Part shown: one piece after another, positions 1-7,909 of the stretch
Layout of the letters: the number at the start of each line of letters is the position of its first letter
Numbering within the stretch: the first letter of the stretch is position 1
Translations under genes and position numbers: made by a program
Assembly (NCBI GenBank): GCA_964387985.1
Contig: CAYLZG010000004.1
Coordinates: forward strand, 1 to 64,000
Source of the DNA: JALOOB01 sp964387985
GTDB lineage: Bacteria; Chloroflexota; Anaerolineae; CG2-30-64-16
DNA: 64,000 nucleotides
Reading direction: 5' to 3'
Notes under the pieces: generated by a model
Told to the model about the DNA's origin: nothing
Databases searched by the model: none
The model's input: the letters and a program-made list of their open reading frames with translations, nothing else

Positions 1-36
1 GCGATTGTAGCGCTCTCCCAGATGAGCTACAGCCCC
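1..36 (-). tRNA. tRNA-Ala (CGC anticodon), 3' part cut off by window edge
   Basis: Read on the minus strand from base 36, the sequence gives a 7-nt acceptor strand GGGGCTG, TA at positions 8-9, a GCTC/GAGC D-stem with an 8-nt loop containing GGG, G26, anticodon-stem strand CTACA, then A32, T33 and CGC at positions 34-36. The acceptor sequence and the CGC anticodon both fit alanine. The rest of the tRNA lies outside the window, so the 3' half could not be checked. It has its own consensus promoter immediately upstream. Confidence 0.85.
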
Positions 37-49
37 GCGGGTAAAGGTG

Positions 50-78
50 AGTATACGCGGATGGCGGCTCAGTGTCAA
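50..78 (-). promoter_or_regulatory. sigma70-type promoter for tRNA-Ala
   Basis: On the minus strand a TTGACA box (78-73), a 17-nt spacer and a TATACT box (55-50) stand 14 nt upstream of the tRNA 5' end. A perfect -35 and optimal spacing make this a strong promoter, as expected for a tRNA gene. It lies back to back with the promoter of the FemAB pair. Confidence 0.8.
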
Positions 79-82
79 ATTA

Positions 83-113
83 TTGGCGCGACACGGCGAA
101 CCGCACGTATAAT
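83..113 (+). promoter_or_regulatory. promoter for the FemAB gene pair
   Basis: A perfect TATAAT box is at 108-113 with a weaker TTGGCG at 83-88 (19-nt spacer). Transcription would begin near base 120, which rules out the upstream GTG at 72 as the translation start of the following gene. Confidence 0.6.
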
Positions 114-152
114 GGGCGGGTGACATCTGATCTCGACAAACTGTACGCGGGC

Positions 153-1262
153 ATGCCGCAGCCCAGGCACGTGTGGGTGAAGGACCATCAGAGCGTTGCA
201 CCGGGCGAGAGCATCGAAGCCGACGACGCGTGGGACCGGTTCCTGGCAGCCTCGCCCGCGGGCCACATCCTGCAGACCGCGCGTTGGGCCCGCCTCAAGG
301 CCGGCTTCGGCTGGTCCGCGGAACGCGTCGTCCTCCGCACCATCCCCAGCCCGGATGCACCGATTACCGGTGGCGCGAGCATCTTGTTTCGCAGGCTACC
401 CTGGGGCCAGGCGGTCGCGTACGTGCCCAAGGGGCCCGCGGTCGACTGGGCCGACGCAGCGCAGGTGCGCGCGGTGCTGACTATGGCCCGGCATGCGGCA
501 GCGAAGGGCCGCGCGGCCCTGCTCAAGATCGAGCCCGAACTGCCCCCGTCGCCGGAGTTGGCCGCTACCCTGGCGGGCTACGGCTATTCGCCCAGCCCCC
601 AACGCGTCCAGCCGCTGAGCACAATCCACGTGGACCTGTCGGGCGATGAAGAGGCGATCCTTGGCCGCATGAAGCAGAAGTGGCGCTATAACATCCGGCT
701 GGCCGAGCGGAAGGGGGTGACGGTGCGCGCGGGCGGGATGGACGACCTGCCCGCGATCCAGAGGCTGATGGACGCCACCGGCGCGCGCGATGGCTTCGGC
801 GTTCACAACGCGGCGTATCACCGCCACGCGACCGAGCTGTTTCTGCCGGAGGGCCTGATGGCGTGGCTGCTGGCCGAGCACGAAGGGCAGCTGCTCGCCG
901 CGATTGCGGTCTTTGCGCTGGGCAACACGGCGTACTACATGTGGGGCGCATCGGCGGACGAGGGGCGGAACCTGATGCCGAACCACGCGGTCCAGTGGGC
1001 TGCGATGCGCTGGGCCCGGGAGCAGGGTTGCGCCACATACGACCTGTGGGGCATCCCCGACGAGGTGGGCGCGGACCCACTGGCGTATGCGGAGCCCGAA
1101 TCGTGGGGCGAGGGCGGTCTCTGGGGCGTGTACCGCTTCAAGCAGGGCTTTGGCGGGACTGTGATCCGCTACAGCGGCGCGTGGGACCTGCCCCTGTCGC
1201 GGCCGGGCTACGCTCTCTACGAGCTAGCGCTACGCGTACGAAAGTCGCAGGTGACTCCATGA
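153..1262 (+). CDS. FemAB/FemX-like aminoacyltransferase (GNAT-fold), first of a tandem pair
   Basis: Predicted peptidoglycan-bridge aminoacyltransferase of the FemAB family, which moves an amino acid from aminoacyl-tRNA onto the lipid-linked muropeptide in the cytoplasm. The family-typical central motif KWRYNIRLAERKGV, a GFGVHNAAYHRH stretch and the C-terminal WGIPDEVG...GVYRFKQGFGG block are all present, and the length is about 370-390 residues. The frame is open from GTG 72, but a TATAAT at 108-113 and the alignment with the next gene favour a later start; ATG 153 is chosen, with GTG 171 or 177 as alternatives. The stop overlaps the next gene's ATG (ATGA). The donor tRNA cannot be told from sequence; the adjacent tRNA-Ala is suggestive only by position. 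Confidence 0.85.
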   Translation: MPQPRHVWVKDHQSVAPGESIEADDAWDRFLAASPAGHILQTARWARLKAGFGWSAERVVLRTIPSPDAPITGGASILFRRLPWGQAVAYVPKGPAVDWADAAQVRAVLTMARHAAAKGRAALLKIEPELPPSPELAATLAGYGYSPSPQRVQPLSTIHVDLSGDEEAILGRMKQKWRYNIRLAERKGVTVRAGGMDDLPAIQRLMDATGARDGFGVHNAAYHRHATELFLPEGLMAWLLAEHEGQLLAAIAVFALGNTAYYMWGASADEGRNLMPNHAVQWAAMRWAREQGCATYDLWGIPDEVGADPLAYAEPESWGEGGLWGVYRFKQGFGGTVIRYSGAWDLPLSRPGYALYELALRVRKSQVTP

Positions 1263-2449
1263 GCGAAAGCATACCGGCCCCGCGCGAGATTGCCGACCCG
1301 CATGTCTGGGATCGCGCGGTGCTTGCGATGCCCGAACCGCACATCCTGCAGAGTTGGGCCTGGGGCGAGACCAAGGCCCAGACGGGGTGGCGTGCGCGAC
1401 GGCTGAGCTGGGAAGAACGTGCTCCAGTCCCCGAATCCCCTGCCCTCACCGCGGATGTGGCCCTGACAGCCAGGGAGGATTCCGCCACCGCGTGGGCGGT
1501 TGGGGGAATGCTGGTCCGCCAGCTCAGCCGGTCCCTGCCCCTGGCGGTCGCATACGTACCGAAGGGGCCGCTGCTGGACTGGTCGGACGAGGCGCTGCGT
1601 CTGCGCGTCCTCCGCGACCTGGAGCGTGAGGCGCGGCGGGCGCGGTGCATCTTCGTCAAGATCGACCCGGACATCTTCCAGGGCTCGCCCGAGGGGACCG
1701 AGGTGGTTGAGTTGCTTCGGCGGCGGGGGTGGGTGTTTTCGGGCGAACAGATCCAGTATCGCAACACGATGATCTCGGACCTGACCCCGGACGAGCCTGA
1801 GCTGCTGGCCGCGATGAAGCCCAAGTGGCGCTACAACATCCGCCTGGCCGAGCGCAGCGGCGTGATCGTCCGCGACGGTGGAGTGAGCGACCTGCCCGTG
1901 TTCTACGCCATGTATGCGGAGACCGGCCGCCGCGACGGCTTCCTCGTGCGGCCCTTCAAGTATTATCGGGCCATCTGGGAGCGCTTCCTGGCCGGCGGCC
2001 TCGCACACGTGCTGCTGGCGGAGGTCGACCGTGCGGCGGCAGGTGAGCCCGCTTCGAGCAAGCCGGAGGCGGCCCGGCCTGTGGCCGGCCTCATCCTCTT
2101 CCGCTTCGGCCCCACGGCCTGGTACTTCTACGGCGCATCGACCGGACAGCACCGCGACCTGATGCCCAACTACGCGCTCCAGTGGGCCGCAATGCGCTGG
2201 GCCAAGGCGCACGGTTGCACCCGCTACGACTGGTGGGGTGCGCCAGACGTCCTGGCGGAGGGCGACCCCATGTGGGGCGTCTACCGCTTCAAACAGGGTT
2301 TCGGCGGCGAATTCACCCCCCACATCGGCGCGTGGGACTTCCCGGTGAACAAGGGGCTCTACTGGGCGTACACCAGGGCCATGCCCAAAGTGTTGGATGT
2401 CATGCGGCGGCGCAGTCATGCCAAAAATCCCGCCCATGGTATAATGTGA
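1259..2449 (+). CDS. FemAB/FemX-like aminoacyltransferase, second of a tandem pair
   Basis: Paralogue of the preceding gene, 396 residues, translationally coupled to it through an ATGA overlap. It shares the landmarks: HILQSWAWGETK near the N-terminus, the AYVPKGPLLDW segment, KPKWRYNIRLAERSGV, GRRDGF, an NYALQWAAMRWAKAHG block and GVYRFKQGFGGEF. Family role: addition of interpeptide-bridge residues to lipid II. It carries a longer loop near residues 255-270 (rich in A, E, P) absent from the first copy. Two successive Fem enzymes usually add successive residues of one bridge, so this pair may build a two-residue or longer crossbridge; that is inference. Confidence 0.87.
   Translation: MSESIPAPREIADPHVWDRAVLAMPEPHILQSWAWGETKAQTGWRARRLSWEERAPVPESPALTADVALTAREDSATAWAVGGMLVRQLSRSLPLAVAYVPKGPLLDWSDEALRLRVLRDLEREARRARCIFVKIDPDIFQGSPEGTEVVELLRRRGWVFSGEQIQYRNTMISDLTPDEPELLAAMKPKWRYNIRLAERSGVIVRDGGVSDLPVFYAMYAETGRRDGFLVRPFKYYRAIWERFLAGGLAHVLLAEVDRAAAGEPASSKPEAARPVAGLILFRFGPTAWYFYGASTGQHRDLMPNYALQWAAMRWAKAHGCTRYDWWGAPDVLAEGDPMWGVYRFKQGFGGEFTPHIGAWDFPVNKGLYWAYTRAMPKVLDVMRRRSHAKNPAHGIM
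2440..2445 (+). promoter_or_regulatory. -10 box upstream of PH/SHOCT gene
   Basis: A perfect TATAAT lies inside the last codons of the second FemAB gene, 38 nt before the next start codon. No good -35 is visible at 16-18 nt, so the assignment rests on the -10 alone. Confidence 0.4.
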
Positions 2450-2482
2450 AATCAGGCGAAACGCCACCGGAGGAAACACTCA

Positions 2483-3067
2483 GTGCCTGAAGTTGCTGAA
2501 ACGACTCAAGTAGCTATTTCCCAAATCTATCCGCGGCCGCTCAAGGAAATCCTCAAGCCATCCTCGCCTTGTTACGACCGGAGCATCCAAGGACTTGAAT
2601 CCGTGCTGAATCCCAATGAGATTCCGGAGGCGGTCCTTTTCGGGCAATTCCGGGCGGCAAGTGCGAACGGGTCCTCCCCGTGCGGCGGCCTGTGGGCCAC
2701 CAACGAACGTCTCCTGTTCGTTGGATTTCAGGGCTTCACGCAGCGGACATGGGTCGTGAGCGACTACTCTTACGATCTCCTCACCGGCGTGGAGATCCAG
2801 GGACAATCCACCTTCCACGGGCCAAAGGTCGTCCTGCGCCTGGGGGGCGACCAGCTGGAGCTGAACTTCCACATAGGCGCCGATGTCGAGAAATACGCGG
2901 ATTTGCTGCGGCAGAAGAGCACCTTTGCATTCGGGCGGCGCCAGGCCCAGGCCACGGACGACGGGGATTTGCTCTCGAAGCTCGAGCGCCTCACCGTGCT
3001 CCGTGACAAGGGGGCGCTGAACGAAGAGGAATTCTCGGCCGCGAAAAAGGTGCTGCTCGGCCTGTAG
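2483..3067 (+). CDS. PH-like domain protein with C-terminal SHOCT segment
   Basis: A 194-residue soluble protein of unknown function. Starts at GTG 2483 behind a clear GGAGG ribosome site (2468-2473). Residues about 45-150 alternate short beta-strand-like segments (LWATNERLLFVGF, VVLRLGGDQLELNF) typical of bacterial PH-like domains. The final 30 residues (LSKLERLTVLRDKGALNEEEF) match the SHOCT pattern, a short helical hairpin found at protein C-termini and thought to mediate oligomerisation. No signal peptide or membrane segment. The gene stands alone behind the FemAB pair. Confidence 0.65.
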   Translation: MPEVAETTQVAISQIYPRPLKEILKPSSPCYDRSIQGLESVLNPNEIPEAVLFGQFRAASANGSSPCGGLWATNERLLFVGFQGFTQRTWVVSDYSYDLLTGVEIQGQSTFHGPKVVLRLGGDQLELNFHIGADVEKYADLLRQKSTFAFGRRQAQATDDGDLLSKLERLTVLRDKGALNEEEFSAAKKVLLGL

Positions 3068-3360
3068 CAGACTCCCGCTGGAGGGAGCTGAGCAATTGGA
3101 GCCGAGCGACTGGTTGCAGATCAATGGGCTGTTTCAAGTAGAGTCGAGAGCGGCCCGTTCTTCGAGTGGCGTACCCAACTGGATCGCCGGCAGCGCGCGC
3201 GGCTAGCAATACTCTAAAGTAATCCCCCAGAAACGACTGGACAGCCTCAAATGCAGTGCACCAGCCGCATTTCGCCTCGCCATTATCCCGCCGGCCCGCG
3301 ATGTGCTAAACTGCTCACGCGGGCGCCGCCAGGCGCTGATATCACTCGAAAGGACCCTTC
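3068..3360. other. intergenic region before the M42 peptidase
   Basis: No convincing ORF or RNA gene is visible in this 293-nt stretch. The right end holds a weak promoter candidate (TTATCC near 3283, TAAACT near 3306) and a ribosome site AAAGGAC ending 6 nt before the next ATG. Confidence 0.4.
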
Positions 3361-4431
3361 ATGGACAGCACCGAACTCCTTCTCAAAGAACTCACCGAGG
3401 TCCACGGCGTCCCCGGCTATGAGGCCGAGGTCAGGGCGCTGATGCGCCGGTACCTGGAGCCCCTCGGCACACTGGAACAGGACAAGATCGGCAGCGTAGT
3501 CTGCCGGCAATCGGGCCTGGTCGACGCGCCGCGCATCATGCTCGCGGCGCACATGGACGAGATCGGCTTCATGGTCAAGCATGTGACGAAGGAGGGCTTC
3601 CTCAAGTTCGTGCAGCTCGGCGGCTGGTTCGACCAAGTGCTGCTGGGCCAGCGCGTGGTGGTCAAGACGACCCGGGGAGATGTCGTCGGGGTCATGGGTG
3701 CGAAGCCGCCCCACCTCCTCACCCCGGAGGAGCGCAAGAAGGTCGTCGAGAAGAAGGCGATGTATATCGACATCGGCGCCAGCTCCGCGGAGGAGGTCGC
3801 CGCGGCCGGCGTGCGCGTGGGCGATCCGGTCGTGCCGCTGGCGGATTTCCGCGTCCTGGCCAACCCCAAGACATACCTCTCCAAGGCCTTCGACGACCGC
3901 GTGGGGTGCGCGGCGATGGTGCAGGCCATGCAGGAGCTGCAGGCCGCGGGCCATCCCAACACGCTCTATGCCGCGGCCACGGTGATGGAAGAGGTGGGCG
4001 TGCGCGGCGCGACGACCAGCGTCGAGCTGGTGAACCCCGACGTGGCGATCGTGCTGGAATCGGACATCGCGGGCGACGTGCCCGATATCAAGCCGGAAGA
4101 GTGCGCTGTCAAGATGGGCCAGGGCCCGTCGGTCCTGATGTACGATGCGCGCATGATCCCCAACCTGCGCCTGCGCGACCTGGTGATGGACACCGCGCAG
4201 GAGATGGGCCAACCGTTGCAGGTCTCGCTGATGGAGGGCGGCGCTACCGACGGCGCGCCGATCCACCTGCACCGGCTCGGCGTGCCCACGGTCGTGATGG
4301 CCGTGCCCGCGCGGCACATCCACTCGCACAGCGCGATGATCCACCGCGACGACTTCGACGGCCTGGTGCGCCTGCTCATCAGCGTGGTTCGCAAGTTGGA
4401 CGCGGACACCGTCGCCTGGCTCACGGCATAG
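3361..4431 (+). CDS. M42 family metallo-aminopeptidase (FrvX/YsdC type)
   Basis: Predicted cytoplasmic dinuclear-metal aminopeptidase of the M42 (TET-like) family, 356 residues, the usual length. Visible metal/catalytic landmarks: AAHMDEIGF (His64, Asp66), SKAFDDRVG (Asp178/179), ATVMEEVGVRGA (Glu210/211), VLESD (Asp235) and ARHIHSHSAMI (His321/323). Family members trim peptides into amino acids after proteolysis. The start ATG has an AAGGAC site 6 nt upstream. Convergent with the protease gene that follows, with no obvious operon partner. Confidence 0.9.
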   Translation: MDSTELLLKELTEVHGVPGYEAEVRALMRRYLEPLGTLEQDKIGSVVCRQSGLVDAPRIMLAAHMDEIGFMVKHVTKEGFLKFVQLGGWFDQVLLGQRVVVKTTRGDVVGVMGAKPPHLLTPEERKKVVEKKAMYIDIGASSAEEVAAAGVRVGDPVVPLADFRVLANPKTYLSKAFDDRVGCAAMVQAMQELQAAGHPNTLYAAATVMEEVGVRGATTSVELVNPDVAIVLESDIAGDVPDIKPEECAVKMGQGPSVLMYDARMIPNLRLRDLVMDTAQEMGQPLQVSLMEGGATDGAPIHLHRLGVPTVVMAVPARHIHSHSAMIHRDDFDGLVRLLISVVRKLDADTVAWLTA

Positions 4432-4508
4432 GGGGAAAAAAGGACGGCCCGCTCCAAATCCGGATGATTGGCGCGGTTGAACATCATCTGAGGGCCAAAA
4501 CCCAATCT

Positions 4509-4554
4509 CTGGCCTGCGCACGATCTGACCTATGGCGGAGTGGGCGCAGGCCAG
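4509..4554. repeat. 11-bp inverted repeat between convergent genes
   Basis: CTGGCCTGCGC (4509-4519) and GCGCAGGCCAG (4544-4554) form a perfect 11-bp stem with a 24-nt loop in the space between the convergent M42 and EAD1-protease genes. There is no U-run on either side, so it is only a possible factor-dependent or bidirectional transcription end. Confidence 0.4.
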
Positions 4555-4655
4555 GTGCACGATTATCCCCTGCCGCCGGGCTTGGGTCTGGATCAGGAAA
4601 TACCCAGGCGAAGACGTCGACCAGGCGCCTGAGCCCTTGCGACCGGGGCAGCACC

Positions 4656-5666
4656 TCAGCCATACAGACCCTGCGCCCTCAGGCCGCTCAGCACCGCGTT
4701 GATGTGTATCCCCTCGTTGCGGTATACCTGCAACTTCGTGCCCGGCTCCCGCAACATCCCGCCACTGTGGTGGAGCGCCACGACCTGCCAATGGGTGTCG
4801 AACACCGGCGACCCGGAGGACCCCGGCAGCGTGTCGGTCAGATACTGCACCCGCGTGGCATCCGCGTAGGTGATCACGTTGTGATAGAGCGCGATCTGCT
4901 TGGGCCCGCCGCCCGGATGCTGGATGATCACCGTATAGTCATCTCTCTTGGGTGTGCCCGGGGGCAGCTCGGACAGCTTAAGTCCCGAGGCCTGCGTGGC
5001 CGCCTGCCAGCCATCCTCCAGCCACACGCCGGTCCAGTCGTCTGAAGCAGACGTGCCGAAGCCCTTCCCAATCGCGAGGCCTACCTCCACAAGAGGTCTG
5101 TCCAGGCCCGCCCACGCCTTCTGATAGTTGAACTGGACGCGCGTCGCCGTGGCCTCGGCCGGCATGGCGATGACATGATTGTTGGTCACCAGCAGGCCAG
5201 TGTCGGTCACGAAGCCCGATCCCAGCAGACCATCGGACCGCACGACGCGCACCACCGACCGGGCAATCTCCAGGCCCGCCTCAAGCCAACTGATGGGCAT
5301 GAGGGTGCTCTGTTTGCCCATCAGCTTCTCCAGGTTCTCGACTTCGACGGGCGCCTGCCACTGCACCCTGGCCGCGATGTCCGCGCCGCGGGCTGCATTC
5401 AGTGCCTGATCCCTGGCCTGAAGCAGCAGCGGATCGTCCGGGTAATCCTTGAGGGCTGCTGCGACCACATTGGAGACCCTGCCGGTGATGCGGGCATTGT
5501 CCAAGATGTTGTACCAGGTGACCATCGGATTGTTGCCGATGGCGATGAGACTGGGATTGAGGCCGGCTTCTCTCGCCTTGGCACGCGCAAGGTTCGGGTC
5601 CCAATACAAATCGGCCAAGAGATCACGCAGGTTCGTCAGAGATTGGTCCCAGGATGGAGTGGGCAT
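4656..5666 (-). CDS. EAD1-trypsin-like serine protease (conflict-system effector candidate)
   Basis: A 336-residue cytosolic protein without signal peptide. Residues 7-80 match effector-associated domain 1 (EAD1): LRDLLADLYWDP at the start, WYNILDNARITGRV in the middle and ALKDYPDDP at the end. Residues 135-330 form a trypsin-like protease: GSGFVTDTGLLVTNNHV with His164, an Asp in SASDDWTGV (209/210), and PGSSGSPVFD with Ser284. In known bacterial conflict systems EADs recruit effectors to sensor proteins carrying a matching EAD. The gene starts 13 nt after its partner at 5680-6846, behind an AAAGGAA site, so the two are co-transcribed. The protease target is unknown; that it acts in cell suicide or immunity is inference from the family. 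Confidence 0.82.
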   Translation of the reverse strand: MPTPSWDQSLTNLRDLLADLYWDPNLARAKAREAGLNPSLIAIGNNPMVTWYNILDNARITGRVSNVVAAALKDYPDDPLLLQARDQALNAARGADIAARVQWQAPVEVENLEKLMGKQSTLMPISWLEAGLEIARSVVRVVRSDGLLGSGFVTDTGLLVTNNHVIAMPAEATATRVQFNYQKAWAGLDRPLVEVGLAIGKGFGTSASDDWTGVWLEDGWQAATQASGLKLSELPPGTPKRDDYTVIIQHPGGGPKQIALYHNVITYADATRVQYLTDTLPGSSGSPVFDTHWQVVALHHSGGMLREPGTKLQVYRNEGIHINAVLSGLRAQGLYG

Positions 5667-5679
5667 CTCTTCGTTCCTT

Positions 5680-6846
5680 TCAGTCCAGCAGCGTGGGATA
5701 ATACTTCGAAACGACCTCGATCAGCTCGGTGAGTTTATTGCGCGACCTCGCTGCATTCACGAATTCGCTGATCGTTTCGTACACGCTGCCACCCGTGTAC
5801 CAGGCGCCTGAAGGAACTCTAATGACATCCGCGGAGAGTGCTATCACTTCATCCGGGGTGTGCAGCGCATTGCCCAACGCGTCCAGCAGCTTGTCGATGG
5901 CGTCCTGGCCCAGCATCCGCTCCCGGACGCGGGCTTCGAGCAGCTCCAGCTGGGGTCTTGCCGTGGGATCTGCGCTGCGCAGGGCGGCGGGGCTGGCAAA
6001 TTCGGCATCCCACAGGGGGTCCACGGTGTCGCCGGCCAGCAGATACCGGCCGTAGCGCTCGTTCTTGTCCTTGTAACCGTTGAAGAAGGCAGCCAGGTGC
6101 TGGCGATAGCGGGGCGCCCCGGTGTCGGCCAGCGCATAGACGAAGTCAAACAGCTCCCTGGCGCCTGCGATATACTCCATGACCGTGAAGGGATGGATCT
6201 GGACAGGTGCGATCTCGTCGTGTATTCGGATCTGGGCCGGATCGTCGATCACCAGACATCCGCGCGGCAGGCCGAGAGTGCTCTGGAAGCGCTCGGACCA
6301 GCCGTGAGCCATGGGCTGCCAGCGCGCGCTGCTGCTGATCGCACGGCCCTCAACGGGACCCACCTTTGCGATCGCGTCCCAGGCGTCTGCGGACAACAGG
6401 GCAGGGAATCCGCAGGATGCGTTGAAGCTCATCGTCAGGGTGACCAGCCGGCTGCCGTCTGCGGCCGGGGCCAGGCGCAGCGTACCGATGCCGCCGGAGA
6501 CCTGTTGAGACTTGGCCCACGGCGTGAAGGTCAGCCAGTGATCGCTCTGGCTCTCGACTGCTGCAGGGCTGAGCCGGCGAAGCTGCTCGGAGCCCGGGCG
6601 CCAGTAAAGGCCGGGCACACGCGCCACCCATTCGGAAAGCGCAGCGGGATCGAATTCGACCACCCGCCCCCAGAAGCTCTCAGGGTCGCTCAAGATCGAT
6701 TCCCAGAGCGCGCGGTCGTTGTAGAGGTTGATGTTACACCCGTGTGGTCGCGCTTCGGGGGGTTGGCTGAGAGGGTCGTCGGCGCGCGCATAGTTGTGGC
6801 AGGTTTCGAGTACGTGTACGCCAGCGAACGCTTCACGAAGTCCCAT
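5680..6846 (-). CDS. unknown-fold protein with C-terminal EAD-like domain, partner of EAD1-protease
   Basis: A 388-residue cytosolic protein. The start is ATG 6846, not the in-frame codon at 6867, because the seven extra codons contain the GAGGAGG ribosome site. The last ~75 residues look like an EAD: IDKLLDALGNALHTPDE, then SVYETISEFVNAARSRNKL and VVSKYYPTL, the same helical layout as residues 7-80 of the downstream protease. Residues 1-300 match nothing I recognise; they include LETCHNYARADDPL, a Trp-rich region and an SFNASCGFPALLS segment. First gene of a two-gene operon with a consensus promoter. By analogy it may be the sensor or regulator that docks the protease through EAD-EAD contact; this is inference. 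Confidence 0.6.
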   Translation of the reverse strand: MGLREAFAGVHVLETCHNYARADDPLSQPPEARPHGCNINLYNDRALWESILSDPESFWGRVVEFDPAALSEWVARVPGLYWRPGSEQLRRLSPAAVESQSDHWLTFTPWAKSQQVSGGIGTLRLAPAADGSRLVTLTMSFNASCGFPALLSADAWDAIAKVGPVEGRAISSSARWQPMAHGWSERFQSTLGLPRGCLVIDDPAQIRIHDEIAPVQIHPFTVMEYIAGARELFDFVYALADTGAPRYRQHLAAFFNGYKDKNERYGRYLLAGDTVDPLWDAEFASPAALRSADPTARPQLELLEARVRERMLGQDAIDKLLDALGNALHTPDEVIALSADVIRVPSGAWYTGGSVYETISEFVNAARSRNKLTELIEVVSKYYPTLLD

Positions 6847-6878
6847 GGGATCCTCCTCTCGACGCACATCGCGATTTC

Positions 6879-6906
6879 ATTATAGGCCTGTCAGGTCGTT
6901 TGTCAA
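6879..6906 (-). promoter_or_regulatory. consensus sigma70-type promoter of the EAD operon
   Basis: On the minus strand TTGACA (6906-6901), a 16-nt spacer and TATAAT (6884-6879) are both perfect hexamers. The start codon at 6846 follows about 32 nt after the -10. The promoter lies in the 69-nt space after the amino-sugar kinase gene and so makes the EAD pair independent of the long operon upstream. Confidence 0.82.
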
Positions 6907-6915
6907 TGGGTTCGC

Positions 6916-7869
6916 TTATAAATTACCTGCGAGCTGCTCCCGCGCGAGACTGACCGCGCCGCGCGCGGGCTCGGACACCAAGGTCACTGGCGCGAGATCG
7001 CAGCCCAGGGCCGCGGCTGCCTCGACGAACGCAGCGCGCAGTGCGGTGCCCTTGACGATGACACCTCCGGCCAGGCCGCAGGGGACGGGACCAGCCAGGG
7101 CCAACTGCTGGATGACGGCGCGCGCGGCCAGAGCCAGCTCACTCCCTGCATCACGCAGGATGCCCCTCGCGACCGCGTCGCCAGCGAGCCCGGCTGCTTC
7201 GACCAGCGCGGCCAGCGCGGCAACGGAAGCAGGCGCGGCCGCACCTTCGTACGTCCGGGCCACCAGGCCGGAGGGGTCGTCGAGGCCGTAGCGTGCCAAC
7301 ACCAGGCGCGTGAGCTCAGTCTGCGGACCGCGGCCATCATAGGCGCGAAGCACTGCGCGCAGGCAGGCCAGGCCAATGGCATAGCCGCTGCCCTCATCCC
7401 CCAGGAGATAGCCCCATCCGCCAGCGCGGGCGGACCGCCCATCCGGGCTGCGGCCCAGCGCGATGGAACCGGTGCCGCAGATCACAGCCACGCCCCAGCC
7501 GTGTAGCGTGCCGGCTGCCATGACGAGTTGCGCGTCGTTCGCGATCATCACCGGGACGCGCGGCAGGAAGTGTTCCGCCCAGGCTGCCAGCCGTTTGCGG
7601 TCCGTTGGACGCGCGACGCCGGCCAGCCCCACGCAGGCCGCGACCAGGTCGGTTCGGTCGCGGCCCGCGCTCACCAGCGCAGCCTCTGCTGCGTCCTCAA
7701 GACTGGCGAGTGCGGCCTCAAGGCCGGTCACCTGGTAGTTCGACGGCCCGGCCTCGCCCCGGCCCAGCACTTCACCGTCCGCAGCGGCCACCAACGCCAG
7801 CGTCTTGCTTCCGCCACCATCGATGCCCAGGACACACGCCCGGCCCGAAAGGAGTGTTTCAGGTTTCAT
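6916..7869 (-). CDS. BadF/BadG-type amino-sugar kinase (GlcNAc/MurNAc kinase)
   Basis: A 317-residue ASKHA-fold kinase. The phosphate-1 motif VLGIDGGGSKT sits at residues 12-22, phosphate-2-like VAVICGTGSIALG near 130, followed by GGWGYLLGDEGSGYAIG, and an adenosine-type AGGVIVKG near the C-terminus. This layout is that of N-acetylglucosamine kinases and of MurK, which phosphorylates both MurNAc and GlcNAc. Last gene of the peptidoglycan-sugar operon, 40 nt after murQ; MurQ needs MurNAc-6-phosphate as substrate, so MurNAc kinase activity fits the context. Substrate preference cannot be fixed from sequence. Confidence 0.82.
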   Translation of the reverse strand: MKPETLLSGRACVLGIDGGGSKTLALVAAADGEVLGRGEAGPSNYQVTGLEAALASLEDAAEAALVSAGRDRTDLVAACVGLAGVARPTDRKRLAAWAEHFLPRVPVMIANDAQLVMAAGTLHGWGVAVICGTGSIALGRSPDGRSARAGGWGYLLGDEGSGYAIGLACLRAVLRAYDGRGPQTELTRLVLARYGLDDPSGLVARTYEGAAAPASVAALAALVEAAGLAGDAVARGILRDAGSELALAARAVIQQLALAGPVPCGLAGGVIVKGTALRAAFVEAAAALGCDLAPVTLVSEPARGAVSLAREQLAGNL

Positions 7870-7909
7870 GTTACAGGTTCCGGGTTTGAGGTTGCATGAG
7901 CCCAGCAGG

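Noticed and set aside
72..152. GTG 72 as start of the first FemAB gene
   Set aside because: It lies inside the tRNA promoter and upstream of the gene's own TATAAT; the added residues do not align with the paralogue.
1217..2479. 420-codon open frame antisense to the second FemAB gene
   Set aside because: Shadow frame with no domain and no upstream ribosome site.
3283..4791. 502-codon open frame antisense to the M42 gene
   Set aside because: Shadow of the M42 coding sequence, no recognisable domain.
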